Assembly (NCBI RefSeq): GCF_019237635.1 | Contig: NZ_JAFAGS010000184.1 | Coordinates: 49,751-113,750, forward strand | Length of the DNA: 64,000 bases | Direction: 5' to 3' | From: Pluralibacter sp. | Lineage (GTDB): Bacteria > Pseudomonadota > Gammaproteobacteria > Enterobacterales > Enterobacteriaceae | In this document: one piece after another, positions 17,331-26,254 of the stretch | Layout: each line of letters begins with the position of its first letter | How positions within the stretch are numbered: position 1 is the stretch's first letter | Position numbers and translations under genes: made by a program | Notes under the pieces: generated by a model | Database searches by the model: none | Told to the model about the DNA's origin: nothing | Seen by the model: the letters and a program-made list of their open reading frames with translations, nothing else

Positions 17331-18635
17331 ACTTACTCCTTTCGACACCATTACTGATATTCAAGTTTTTAGCGCTGGACATGCTCTGCGATGTATCATT
17401 CCCTCCATAAACCAAAACAGAGTTAATCACATCCCTTTACTCAACAAACGCTCACTCTGTTTGTACCGCATAACCTCATCGCGTTATATCAAAAAACGCT
17501 CTTTGCTGTTACCTGGCTGAGCTTTACAGGAGACGCCAGAGAACCCACCATCCCGAGGAATCCTTCCGCTTTCGCCAATACTCCCCCTAACAATTATTTG
17601 GACGCTAACATTTTTAAATAACATAAAGAATCCAACAAATAACACAAAAATCCACATCAATAACATTATTATTTATTTTTAAATTTTCATTAATTTTTTC
17701 ATAATGCTGCGCACAAACCACGCAATACGGTACAAGATCCATCCCCCACCACCACTTTATTTAATAAAGTTACAATACGTCATAGATCAGTGAAAATTAT
17801 TTAAGTTTTAATATTGTTTAATGAAAAAAATTTTCATTACGTTGTTTTTCGTCAAACAATAGAACTTAAGGGAATCAATAAAATCATTTAAAAACAATAG
17901 GTTGAATGGATGAAAAACAAAAAACCACTCAATAACAGCACAAAAACCATTCCAAGAGAATCCCGGATCATGTAATTACATACATCAAGAAAAGCCCCCG
18001 CCCCCCCCTGATTCTGCTGCATCAATCAAAGTTCAACACACCGCCAAAAATCAAGAAACACCATTCCAAAAAAATCAATAAAAAACTTAGTTTGAGTTAA
18101 ATAATTTATTTAACCAGGGAAAGCTGTTGCCACCTAAAACAATACATAAGCATTATTTATAAGTTTGCGATTTTTAATGCTTTTCAACTTTTAACATATT
18201 GCCCCATCGACTAGCATGATTAAAAATTGAAATGAAATATTACTTAAAAATATTAGAACAATGAAAAAAGCCAAGGAACAGGCGTATTAAAAGCATTAGA
18301 TCTCACAATAAAAACACACAAAACTCATTTATAGCAACACCTATAACCCTCGCACGACGTTGTTGTTAATTAGTTAAATCCAATATCTCCATTTAAATAA
18401 TTATGGGGTCAGATGAATTACGCCCCTCTTATGGACATTTTTTGAAAGTAATAGATAAAAAATAAAATCATTATCGCCACTACACAGGCGGATAGCCTAT
18501 CTTCAGGGCATTGCTCTGGTACCGTATCCATCCCCTACTCCTGAAGTCAGGAGACACGTTCTAATACCGAGTGATGCATACCCACGAAGGCATCCTCTCC
18601 AGCAGCAAAATTATACAAGGAGTAAGGCTTTGGAA
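17331..18635. promoter_or_regulatory. AT-rich region upstream of hilA, no gene seen
   Basis: About 1.3 kb with no convincing gene, strongly AT-rich from about 17580 to 18480 with many A and T tracts. This is the kind of DNA H-NS silences in horizontally acquired islands. In Salmonella the interval before hilA holds hilD and the HilD/HilC/RtsA-bound silencer region. Here no AraC-type gene is present in it. The hilA promoter should lie in its right part. Confidence 0.55.
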
Positions 18636-20330
18636 ATGACATCCTACACTGATGCCCGCATGGATAAACAATATGTCTTTGGTGATTTCGTCTTATACAC
18701 TGGCGGAACACTGGTTCATCGAGAGCGGCAGCTTCATGTTCCACCTAAAGAGTTAGCGGTCCTCACCATGTTGCTGGAAGCCGCCGGAGAGCTGGTGAGC
18801 AAAGATACACTCCTGAACCATATATGGGCCGATAACGATGTAAACGAAGAATCGTTGACCCGCTGTATCTATGCGTTACGGCGCATACTGTTAGAAAGTA
18901 AAAGTTGCCGTTATATCGACACCGTATACGGCAAAGGTTATCGTTTCAGCCACCCCGTCGTAGTGGTATCCCCACAGGTAGCTGAAACATCGCGGAGCTC
19001 AATTGCCGTTTTGCCTTTTCGCACGCACCCACAGCTGAATGCGGTGAACCTGCACCACTCCCTGATACAGGCATTATCACAATATTCACCTTTTGGGCTG
19101 ATTGTTCTCCCCGCAACCATTACCCAGTATTGTCACGATCTGTCTGACATAATGACATTGATCGAACAGTTGAATCCTGATTACTACCTGGCAGGCCAAA
19201 CCGTGCCCTGTAGCAATGGTTGGAAAGTGCGCGTGGAGCTGGTTCGCACCAATGGCCACCAATTAATACACAGCGAAAGTATCGAACTCTGTCCAGACCA
19301 GCCAATCTCGGCTTTGCAGAATCGACTGACCACGCTGTTGCCACAATGTATCCCAGAACTACGCTGGAATCCGGGACAAACCAGCGATCTGGGGTCCCTT
19401 GATACAGCCATTCTCTATCTGAATGCGCGCCATGAAATGAAGCGTCATACACCTTCCAGTCTTCGCCAGGCGCTCACCATGCTTCGACAGTGTATAGGTT
19501 TAAGCCCTGATCACGCCCAACTGTACGCCAGCCTGGCCGAATGCTACCTGACGATGTCTCAATTAGGCCTTTTTGATCAGCAGCAAGCCCTTGCCAACGC
19601 CAGGCAAGCAGCAAACAAAGCCGTTGAGTTGGCGCCTGGTCATCCCCAGGCTCTGGGGTTACTGGCACTACTGAGCTGTATGCATTCTGAACACGCCGTC
19701 GCAAAGGCTCTTTTCAAGCAGGCCCGCTTGCTGGCACCCGACTCTCCCGACCTTTACTATTATCACGCCTGGGCTATGTTCCTGTCCGGCGAGTTTCTAC
19801 AGGCACAGAGTTCATTGAATGAGTGCCTTAAACGCGATCCTGCCCATATTCCAGCCAGTACGCTCTATATATGGCTGATGTATTACACGTCGCGTCTGGA
19901 TGAGGGTATTGCTCTGGGTAAACGCCAGCTCGCTCAATACGGACAGGATAACCCGGTTTTACAAAGCATCCTGGCACTATTACTCGCATTGCAACAGCAG
20001 CACGATCAAGCAGAAGCGTTAATACAGGTCATACGAACCTCAGGCGCTGACGCCGGCCTAATCGCGGTAAATCTTCGGTACGCGGATTACTGTCTCCAGG
20101 GTAAAAGCGCGTTACCCGGATTAAAGGCCTTTTTGAGTAATATTGACTGCCGGCACGTTAGAGCAAGCCTGCTGCCTTTAATTCTGGTGACACACGGACA
20201 AAGCACTGCGCTGGAGTTTTGGCGACAACTGCAAAATGACGATTATCCTTGGATTAAAGTATTCCGCCATGACCCTCGTCTTAATCTGCTGGCAAAAGAA
20301 ATCGAACGCCACCATTCGGAGGCGGCGTGA
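18636..20330 (+). CDS. hilA: T3SS master transcription activator HilA
   Basis: A 564-residue OmpR/ToxR-type DNA-binding protein. The winged-helix domain fills about residues 10-105 (PPKELAVLTMLLEAAGELVSKDTLL, then ESLTRCIYALRRIL and IDTVYGKGYRF). The rest is an alpha-helical region with TPR-like repeats (ALGLLALLSC, ALANARQAANKAVELAPGHPQ). Salmonella HilA has the same layout at 553 residues and directly activates the prg-org and inv operons. The start could be the ATG at 18636 or a TTG at 18630 (AAGGAG seven bases upstream); the ATG matches the Salmonella N-terminal length. It overlaps iagB by 4 bases. It is diverged from Salmonella HilA along its whole length but complete. Confidence 0.95.
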   Translation: MTSYTDARMDKQYVFGDFVLYTGGTLVHRERQLHVPPKELAVLTMLLEAAGELVSKDTLLNHIWADNDVNEESLTRCIYALRRILLESKSCRYIDTVYGKGYRFSHPVVVVSPQVAETSRSSIAVLPFRTHPQLNAVNLHHSLIQALSQYSPFGLIVLPATITQYCHDLSDIMTLIEQLNPDYYLAGQTVPCSNGWKVRVELVRTNGHQLIHSESIELCPDQPISALQNRLTTLLPQCIPELRWNPGQTSDLGSLDTAILYLNARHEMKRHTPSSLRQALTMLRQCIGLSPDHAQLYASLAECYLTMSQLGLFDQQQALANARQAANKAVELAPGHPQALGLLALLSCMHSEHAVAKALFKQARLLAPDSPDLYYYHAWAMFLSGEFLQAQSSLNECLKRDPAHIPASTLYIWLMYYTSRLDEGIALGKRQLAQYGQDNPVLQSILALLLALQQQHDQAEALIQVIRTSGADAGLIAVNLRYADYCLQGKSALPGLKAFLSNIDCRHVRASLLPLILVTHGQSTALEFWRQLQNDDYPWIKVFRHDPRLNLLAKEIERHHSEAA

Positions 20331-20773
20331 AATATATCATCGCGATACTATTTCTATTCTCAGGGATAAGCGCAGCACGAGCCGATTGCTGGGATCGCGC
20401 TGCCAGCATGTTTAATATTTCGCCGCAGCTGTTGTACGCCATCGCCCAACAAGAGTCGTCATTAAACCCCGCAGCCGTTGGGCGAAACCGCGATGGCAGC
20501 AAGGATCTGGGGCTGATGCAGATCAACAGCAAACATTTACCCCGCCTACGTAAATTGGGTATTGATGAACAACAACTCAAAGACCCGTGTTTGTCGATTA
20601 TCGTCGGTGCCTCTATTTTATCGGACATGATGAAGCGCTACGGATACACCTGGGAGGCCGTTGGCGCTTATAACGCTGGGACCGCACCAGGCAACCATGC
20701 CAGGCGTATGCACTATGCCGAACAAGTATGGCAACGTTATCAAAAGATAAAGACAGTACATCTACTCCAGTAA
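20327..20773 (+). CDS. iagB: Lytic transglycosylase IagB
   Basis: A 148-residue SLT-family muramidase that opens the peptidoglycan for T3SS assembly. It has a Sec signal peptide (residues 1-19, cut after SAARA), the catalytic Glu43 in QQESSLNPAAVG, and the family blocks GLMQIN and VGAYNAG. The start is a GTG within the hilA stop (GTGA overlap), with GGAGG just upstream, so translation is coupled to hilA. This pair is the same in Salmonella SPI-1. Confidence 0.94.
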   Translation: MKYIIAILFLFSGISAARADCWDRAASMFNISPQLLYAIAQQESSLNPAAVGRNRDGSKDLGLMQINSKHLPRLRKLGIDEQQLKDPCLSIIVGASILSDMMKRYGYTWEAVGAYNAGTAPGNHARRMHYAEQVWQRYQKIKTVHLLQ

Positions 20774-20854
20774 TACTGACCACCGCGATCTCGCCTACCT
20801 GAGTAAAATGAGGGAAGCCCCCTCCCGGCAGCCATTCGTGTTATAACGTGAAGC

Positions 20855-21961
20855 TTAATCTTTGATGGGTTTATTCAGATTCAGGGCAGCCACTTTGGCC
20901 CGAATACGTTGTTCCAGAATCGCAATCAGCGCCTGGTTATCCAGCCGATCGACCCTCTGGCCGTCTTCATAGAAGGCACTTTTATTTACCGCTCCGGCAA
21001 GCCCCAGGTCTGCAGTCAGCGCCTCGCCGGGGCCATTAACCACACAGCCGATAATTGAGACGTCCATAGGCGTCACAACATCCTCAAGGCGTCGCTCCAG
21101 CTCATTCACCGTGCCGATGACATCGAACTCCTGACGTGAACAAGAAGGGCACGCAATGAAATTGATACCTCGGGAGCGAATCCGCAACGATTTCAGAATG
21201 TCAAAACCGACCTTCACCTCTTCTACCGGATCGGCTGCCAGCGATACTCGCAACGTATCACCGATCCCTTCTGCAAGCAGCATACCGAGGCCGATGGCTG
21301 ATTTAACTGCTCCAGCCCGAAGGCCACCAGCTTCGGTAATCCCCAAATGCAGCGGCTGTTCGATTTGTTGGGCCAGCAGACGGTAAGCCCCAACGGCCAG
21401 CGCAACATCAGACGCTTTGACACTCACCTTAAAGTTCTGAAAATCAAATTTATCCAGATATTCCACATGGCGTAATGCAGACTCCACGAGCGCTTCAGGG
21501 GTAGGTTCACCATATTTTTCTTGTAAATCTCGTTCAAGCGATCCCCCGTTTACACCAATGCGGATCGGAATATTGCGATCGCGAGCACAATCAACCACCG
21601 AGCGAACACGCTGTTCATTGCCAATATTTCCCGGGTTAATACGCAAGCAATCAGCCCCGAACTCCGCTACCTTCAGCGCGATACGATAATCAAAGTGGAT
21701 ATCAGCCACGACCGGTATGGTTGACTGTACTTTAATCAGGCGAAATGCCTCCGCCGCCTCCATTGTCGGTACTGAAACCCGCACAATATCAGCACCTGCA
21801 CGCTCGATTTGTTTAATTTGGGCAACGGTAGCAGCAACATCCGTTGTTTTTGTGTTCGTCATGGTTTGCACGGTGACCGGAGCACTCCCGCCAACCGGCA
21901 CGTTACCCACCATAACGGTCCTGGTGTTTCGACGAATGATAGTCGAATGCAAAGAAGACAT
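20855..21961 (-). CDS. ispG: 4-hydroxy-3-methylbut-2-enyl diphosphate synthase (IspG/GcpE) inside the T3SS locus
   Basis: A full-length 368-residue IspG, the [4Fe-4S] enzyme that reduces methylerythritol cyclodiphosphate to HMBPP in isoprenoid synthesis. The N-terminal TIM barrel ([38 protein letters not shown]) and the C-terminal cluster domain are both intact. The cluster ligands are present: Cys pair in [10 protein letters not shown], third Cys in [12 protein letters not shown] with the Glu ligand. It faces iagB convergently and lies downstream of the sigE-like gene, separated from it by a terminator at 22012-22047. Housekeeping ispG usually lies near hisS, with no T3SS genes around, so this is probably a second copy. 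Differences from E. coli IspG are scattered and the C terminus ends differently. Confidence 0.95.
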   Translation of the reverse strand: MSSLHSTIIRRNTRTVMVGNVPVGGSAPVTVQTMTNTKTTDVAATVAQIKQIERAGADIVRVSVPTMEAAEAFRLIKVQSTIPVVADIHFDYRIALKVAEFGADCLRINPGNIGNEQRVRSVVDCARDRNIPIRIGVNGGSLERDLQEKYGEPTPEALVESALRHVEYLDKFDFQNFKVSVKASDVALAVGAYRLLAQQIEQPLHLGITEAGGLRAGAVKSAIGLGMLLAEGIGDTLRVSLAADPVEEVKVGFDILKSLRIRSRGINFIACPSCSRQEFDVIGTVNELERRLEDVVTPMDVSIIGCVVNGPGEALTADLGLAGAVNKSAFYEDGQRVDRLDNQALIAILEQRIRAKVAALNLNKPIKD

Positions 21962-22011
21962 CTTTTCATTACCTCTTTACTATTTGCATGTATTTTAAAA
22001 AAGAAGACCTA

Positions 22012-22047
22012 CTAAAAAACTGGCGGCTCAAAGAATTATGCCGCCAG
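22012..22047 (-). terminator. Rho-independent terminator between sigE-like gene and ispG
   Basis: On the minus strand the stem CTGGCGG/CCGCCAG with a 14-base loop is followed by six T residues. It should end transcripts coming from the sopB-remnant/sigE pair and leave ispG with a promoter of its own in the 50 bases that remain. Confidence 0.75.
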
Positions 22048-22147
22048 GGGGGAATACGGGGCTGCGGCAGCTACACAGATCGCACTATCCCCAAAAAAAG
22101 TATTTATTCATCCAACGTATTACAGACAAACGCTCGTCTTTAGCAAC

Positions 22148-22498
22148 TCACCGGGTAAGCCCTAATTCTCGCTTAGCGGCTGAAGCCGCCTGAATTAAAT
22201 CTTCGAGAGCTTTCAGGAGTTCTGCGGCTGAACTCCCTTCCGGCATACGCGCCAGAGCAAGTAAAGTTGTCCCTTCAGCATCTGCTGCTAACCCACAAGG
22301 CCCGAAGTAGTTCATCTGCCGTGCATACTGTAAGCGCGCAGTATCCGAAGGAAGCTCTCCTAACGGGCAAATCATTTCCAGCCCCTGGGAGGATTCATCA
22401 AAGTGCACCAGTAGATCGTCGCCAATCAATAACGTTGCATCCTCACCATCCAGCTCCAGATCCAGAGCGTCATACAGGCTATATAATAAAGTCTCCAT
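22148..22498 (-). CDS. Class I T3SS effector chaperone of the SigE/PipC/IpgE family
   Basis: A 116-residue acidic protein that matches SigE (PipC) across its length: METLLYSLYDALDL at the start, then LLIGDDLLVHFDES and LEMICPLGELPSD, and MNYFGPCGLAADAEGTTLLAL. SigE-type chaperones form dimers that bind the N-terminal part of SopB/SigD (IpgD in Shigella), keeping it stable and export-ready. It follows the shortened sopB gene by 12 bases, the same order as sopB-sigE in Salmonella SPI-5. Here the pair is inside the SPI-1-type locus. The chaperone looks intact although its client has lost the catalytic core. Confidence 0.85.
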   Translation of the reverse strand: METLLYSLYDALDLELDGEDATLLIGDDLLVHFDESSQGLEMICPLGELPSDTARLQYARQMNYFGPCGLAADAEGTTLLALARMPEGSSAAELLKALEDLIQAASAAKRELGLTR

Positions 22499-22510
22499 TT
22501 CACGCTTCCC

Positions 22511-22813
22511 TTATGATTTAACCAGCCCTGACAACCCCTGCGTTTGCAGCCAGATATCTTCATTACCCACACGTTGGTGGTATGACAGATTCAACAACGT
22601 GTGAATTGATCGCGTAGATGCTGAAGATGGCGTCGATAATTCAGACAATAACGCGGGTTCTTCGCCACGCAAACACTCAATCTTTGGTGGCGCTTTTGCC
22701 TGTGTCGCCACAACCTCTCTCTCGCCCAGGCGACCGGTGTTCATTACACGAGATGATTTTGCACCTGATAGTATTTGCAGCAAAGACACGCCAGCAACGT
22801 TGTGTAAAAACAT
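22511..22813 (-). pseudogene. Internally deleted sopB/sigD remnant with open reading frame
   Basis: A 100-residue open frame starting MFLHNVAGVSLLQILSG at 22813, behind a good GGAGG ribosome site. Its last 28 residues (LLNLSYHQRVGNEDIW, ending GLSGLVKS) match the C-terminal tail of Salmonella SopB. The N-terminal part has a weaker resemblance to the SopB N terminus (ILSG, then KAPPKIECLRGEEPA and SIHTLLNL). The whole inositol-phosphatase core, with its CKSGKDRT active site, is missing; SopB is about 560 residues. The junction falls where both SopB segments read as NL, consistent with an in-frame deletion. The frame, ribosome site and chaperone are preserved, so a secreted mini-protein or chaperone decoy cannot be excluded. 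Confidence 0.7.
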
Positions 22814-23082
22814 AAAAGCCCTCCAGGTAATATGGCTCAAGCCGAATGCCTGGCAATATGTAAAAGCGCTGCCTGGCTCCTCTTTATGCTGCTCAGATTC
22901 CTATAATCAGAACCGGGTAAATATCAGAAAATGCTCATGCGCAGAGGATCTCCATTCCCGGCATTGACCAATTTATGCAAGTCCCCGCACAAGGTTCTCG
23001 CTATCTTATACTCCGTCAATGCGCTATCGTGATGGTGCGACCATGCCCCTTGCGTCTTTGTAGCTATCCAGGAGTATTTGAA

Positions 23083-23445
23083 ATGAAAGTTTCGTCAAGT
23101 CAACCGACCCTGATGGCGAATCAGGCTATACAGTCAGAAAAAACCGGAGCTGTCACTACAGGAAAATCCTCTCCTCTCGCGATGATGATGTTCCATTGCA
23201 GTAACGTCATGTCGCCGCTCGCAACGACGCAAGACAGAAAAACCAGTGATGCTCATGAACTCGCTTATTTTCGTCAACAGGGGTGCGAGGAACTGCTAAT
23301 ACTTCTGGAGGGATTACCTACCACACCGGCATCGGCGGCGCTGAAAAGGAGCCTGGAAGCGTTAAAGGACAGGACTGCACGCCCCCATTGTTTAAATATT
23401 GCCGGTAATCTGAAAGAGGCAAGAAATATAACTCCGGGAAAATAA
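23083..23445 (+). CDS. Unknown small protein upstream of prgH
   Basis: A 120-residue protein read from the ATG at 23083 (MKVSSSQPTLMANQAIQ) with AGGAG eight bases before it; the longer frame from 22975 lacks such a site. The first 55 residues are rich in Ser, Thr and Ala with few acidic residues, like T3SS export signals. The second half is helical (ELLILLEGLPTT, AALKRSLEAL). No family is recognised. It lies in the slot between the sopB/sigE pair (divergent) and prgH, so it may be HilA-controlled cargo. A decayed effector is also possible. Confidence 0.45.
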   Translation: MKVSSSQPTLMANQAIQSEKTGAVTTGKSSPLAMMMFHCSNVMSPLATTQDRKTSDAHELAYFRQQGCEELLILLEGLPTTPASAALKRSLEALKDRTARPHCLNIAGNLKEARNITPGK

Positions 23446-23616
23446 TAGCCTCGTATTTTTACCCGCCAGACTCCCCTCACGAATTAAACTATTTTTGAAC
23501 GATACTGAGGTGGTCGTGTGATTATGTTCATATGACCGCCTGTTCATACGCCCCCCCTAATCTCACTATCATTATGTTAATGAGCCCTCATGCGATCTTT
23601 TTCCAACAATCTCGCC

Positions 23617-23646
23617 TTCATCCCAATAATTCATCGGCTTTTCATC
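23617..23646 (+). promoter_or_regulatory. Triple TTCATC direct repeat in the prgH upstream region
   Basis: TTCATC occurs at 23617, 23630 and 23641. A direct repeat TGTTCATA occurs at 23525 and 23541. HilA in Salmonella recognises spaced T-rich TCAT-like half-sites upstream of prgH and invF, so these are candidate HilA sites. This is a pattern call only. Confidence 0.3.
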
Positions 23647-23716
23647 AGGATGTCTAAAGGATAACCAATATATAGTGCACGCTATCATCATAATCCTGTA
23701 TTTACAGACTCTCACT

Positions 23717-24898
23717 ATGGCAACCGATACTTTAAATTCTACTTCGCACAACGTCGTCATCCGGCTACTCAATAGCTCGCTGTGCGGCTGCGAATTTTTG
23801 TTATCCCCCGGGCGCACGCTATTTGTCGTTGGAGAACGCTCAAGCCTTGTCACTCATGACAACATTCCGGAACTACCCGGAGATACGCTCTTTGTTCCGC
23901 TGGAGCAAGGAGGGGTCAATTTCGAAGTCGTATTCAACGCATCCAGTCCAGAAGATATTGTCCTGCGGGAATTACCCGGGGATGAGAATAACGCTCGTGA
24001 ACACAAGGTTATCTTCAACCACGTTATGCACGTCGGCGCACTAGCACTGGCGCTTCGTCCTGAACATCTGTCCTGGTCGCCGGAAATCTTAGCGTACCCA
24101 AAAACCAAACGACCTGAAGAATCAAAACCACGCCCGCGCTACGCGCCAACCCTGATCGCGCTGGCGATCGCGGCGTTACTGCTCCTGGCTGGCGGGTATT
24201 GGTTATGGAACAGCCCACAGCAGCAGGCCAATGAACTCGGCATGTTGTTGGGAAACGAGAATCAGCGTTTCCAGGTTCTCCCCGGACGTAACAAGACCCT
24301 CTATGTGGTCGCCGCTAACGAGCGGGATGCGTCCTGGGCCCAGCAGGTGATCGCGCGAGGGGAGAATAGTGACCCGGCTAAAGTGATCAGTCCTGAACGA
24401 GAGAATGAACGGGTGGCCCGCTGGCTCGCCGACAATTATCCGACCCTCGCCTACTATCGGTTACAGCTGGATGATCCTCGCCAGCCTCAGCTCTGGATCA
24501 GCCGCCAACGCTCAACGATGGCGACCGACGGTCTCCAGACGTTGAATAGCAGATTGATGTCCCTCTTACCCTATACGAACCGTATAGACATTGTCTCCAT
24601 CGACGACGCCACTGCAGTTCGCCAGGCGGAAGCCGAACTCAAGAGGCAAGCATTACCCTATTCCCGAAGCGACCAAACCGACGGGGTGACCTTTGTTATC
24701 CAGGGCGCTCTGGATGATGGAGAGCTGCTACGGGCACGGCAACTCGTCGACAGTTACTACCGTCAATGGGGCGGACGCTATGTGCAGTTTGCAATTGAAT
24801 TGAAGGATGACTGGCTTAAGGGCCGCTCCTTCCAGTACGGTGACCAGGGCTATGTCAAAATGAGCCCTGGCCACTGGTATTTCCCTAAACCCCTGTAA
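23717..24898 (+). CDS. prgH: T3SS inner-ring protein PrgH
   Basis: A 393-residue single-pass inner-membrane protein that forms the outer of the two inner-membrane rings of the needle complex. It has an N-terminal cytoplasmic FHA-like domain (IRLLNSSLCGCEFLLSPGRTLFVVGE), a membrane helix near residues 150-172 and a large periplasmic ring domain. The C terminus matches Salmonella PrgH nearly word for word (YVQFAIELKDDW, FQYGDQGYVKMSPGHWYFP). The start at 23717 gives 393 residues against 392 in Salmonella; the frame to 23675 adds an unlikely extension. First gene of the prgHIJK-orgABC operon. Confidence 0.97.
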   Translation: MATDTLNSTSHNVVIRLLNSSLCGCEFLLSPGRTLFVVGERSSLVTHDNIPELPGDTLFVPLEQGGVNFEVVFNASSPEDIVLRELPGDENNAREHKVIFNHVMHVGALALALRPEHLSWSPEILAYPKTKRPEESKPRPRYAPTLIALAIAALLLLAGGYWLWNSPQQQANELGMLLGNENQRFQVLPGRNKTLYVVAANERDASWAQQVIARGENSDPAKVISPERENERVARWLADNYPTLAYYRLQLDDPRQPQLWISRQRSTMATDGLQTLNSRLMSLLPYTNRIDIVSIDDATAVRQAEAELKRQALPYSRSDQTDGVTFVIQGALDDGELLRARQLVDSYYRQWGGRYVQFAIELKDDWLKGRSFQYGDQGYVKMSPGHWYFPKPL

Positions 24899-24918
24899 CG
24901 TTAAAAAAGGAAATTATC

Positions 24919-25155
24919 ATGGCATGGTCAGGTTATCTTGATGATATATCGACAAATTTTAATACTGGCGTAGAAAACCTGCAGCAGCAAGTCGACGACG
25001 CACTGGATGCTCTTACCAAAAAACCGTCCGATCCACAACTGCTGGCGGCATATCAGAGCAAACTGTCTGAATACAACTTATATCGCAACGCACAATCCAA
25101 CACGGTCAAAGTGTTCAAGGATATTGACGCTGCCATCATACAAAACTTCCGTTAA
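24919..25155 (+). CDS. prgI: T3SS needle subunit PrgI
   Basis: A 78-residue helical-hairpin needle protein. The second helix and C terminus (YQSKLSEYNLYRNAQSNTV, ending AAIIQNFR) match Salmonella PrgI almost exactly, making it one of the most conserved proteins of the locus. The PSDP turn between helices is retained (KPSDPQLL). It is polymerised by the export gate at the base of the needle. Confidence 0.97.
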   Translation: MAWSGYLDDISTNFNTGVENLQQQVDDALDALTKKPSDPQLLAAYQSKLSEYNLYRNAQSNTVKVFKDIDAAIIQNFR

Positions 25156-25202
25156 TCCACTGGCGCCTTGCAGATCTTCTGCGGCGCTTCAAGGAGTTTG
25201 TC

Positions 25203-25508
25203 ATGCCAACGCACGCCATCCAGTCGCTGGATGCTCTGACCGACCGTTCACGCGATATCACCCGCCAGGAGACCGACGTTGTCTCGCTGGATGATCGGCT
25301 TATTCAGGCTTTCTCCAAATCCGCCGTCAACCTCGGTATGGAGAAAGACGCTATTCTGGCGCGTCTGGAACAGCCCAATGCCGTGACCGACCCGGCGGAA
25401 CTATTTTCCCTGCAATTACGCTCCTCAAATTATAATCTGGAGGTTTCCCTCATCAGTACCCTCACACGTAAAGCGGTAGGTGCCGTTGAAGGGCTGTTGC
25501 GCTCATGA
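25203..25508 (+). CDS. prgJ: T3SS inner-rod protein PrgJ
   Basis: A 101-residue inner-rod protein that links the export apparatus to the needle. The C-terminal stretch [19 protein letters not shown] is typical of the family. It lies between prgI and prgK and overlaps prgK by 4 bases. Confidence 0.95.
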   Translation: MPTHAIQSLDALTDRSRDITRQETDVVSLDDRLIQAFSKSAVNLGMEKDAILARLEQPNAVTDPAELFSLQLRSSNYNLEVSLISTLTRKAVGAVEGLLRS

Positions 25509-26254
25509 AAAGTCTTTATGCTGTTCTGCTCGTTTTTCTGTTGACGGCGTGTCAGCAAAAAGACCTGCTTGAGGGGTTGAATCAACAACAGGCCAACGAA
25601 GTGATTGCTGTTTTGCAACGGCATAACATCGAAGCGGATAAGGTTGACCGGGGGAAAGCGGGTTTTAGCATTCTGGTTGCTCAGTCGAACTTTGCCGCCG
25701 CCGTTGACTGGTTGAAAATTTATGATCTCCCCTCACGCCCCAGAATGGAAGTTGCACAGATGTTCCCTGCCGACTCACTGGTCTCATCGCCGAGAGCCGA
25801 AAAGGCAAGATTGTACTCCGCTATTGAACAGCGGCTGGAACAGTCGCTGCAGAGCATGGAGGGGATATTGTCTGCGCGCGTCCATGTGAGCTACGACGTT
25901 GATTCAGGGGAAGGGGGGCGTCAGGCTAAACCGGTCCATCTGTCAGCGTTAGCCGTATATGATCGCGACATTGACCCTGAGCAAAAAGTTAACGATATTA
26001 AACGCTTTCTGAAAAACAGCTTCTCTGATGTCGAATACGACAACATTTCTGTGGTGCTCTCAAAGCGGAGCGAAGCGCAACAGCAGGCCCCAACGATACC
26101 GGTGAGTAAACGTGGGATCGGCCTGGCTGGCTGGCTGGTCTTTTTACCCTTTCTGTTAGCGTTGGGCGCCGGAGCCTGGTTATGGCAACGTCGTCGCGCG
26201 ACACCGGATCGCTCTCCCTCGCCAGAGGACGCAATGAGGCGCGACGATGCGTAA
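25505..26254 (+). CDS. prgK: T3SS inner-ring lipoprotein PrgK
   Basis: A 249-residue SctJ-family lipoprotein. The signal peptide ends in the lipobox LLTAC (Cys16), and the periplasmic ring-building motifs follow ([29 protein letters not shown]). A C-terminal membrane helix lies about 201-220. It forms the inner of the two concentric rings with PrgH. Overlaps: prgJ by 4 bases and orgA by 8. Confidence 0.96.
   Translation: MKSLYAVLLVFLLTACQQKDLLEGLNQQQANEVIAVLQRHNIEADKVDRGKAGFSILVAQSNFAAAVDWLKIYDLPSRPRMEVAQMFPADSLVSSPRAEKARLYSAIEQRLEQSLQSMEGILSARVHVSYDVDSGEGGRQAKPVHLSALAVYDRDIDPEQKVNDIKRFLKNSFSDVEYDNISVVLSKRSEAQQQAPTIPVSKRGIGLAGWLVFLPFLLALGAGAWLWQRRRATPDRSPSPEDAMRRDDA

Noticed and set aside
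17484..17666. Short minus-strand frame with a hydrophobic N terminus
   Set aside because: In AT-rich DNA, without a ribosome site and with no recognised features, it is probably chance.
20774..20854. Possible terminator between convergent iagB and ispG
   Set aside because: A GAGGG/CCCTC pairing exists but without a T-run and with a tight loop.
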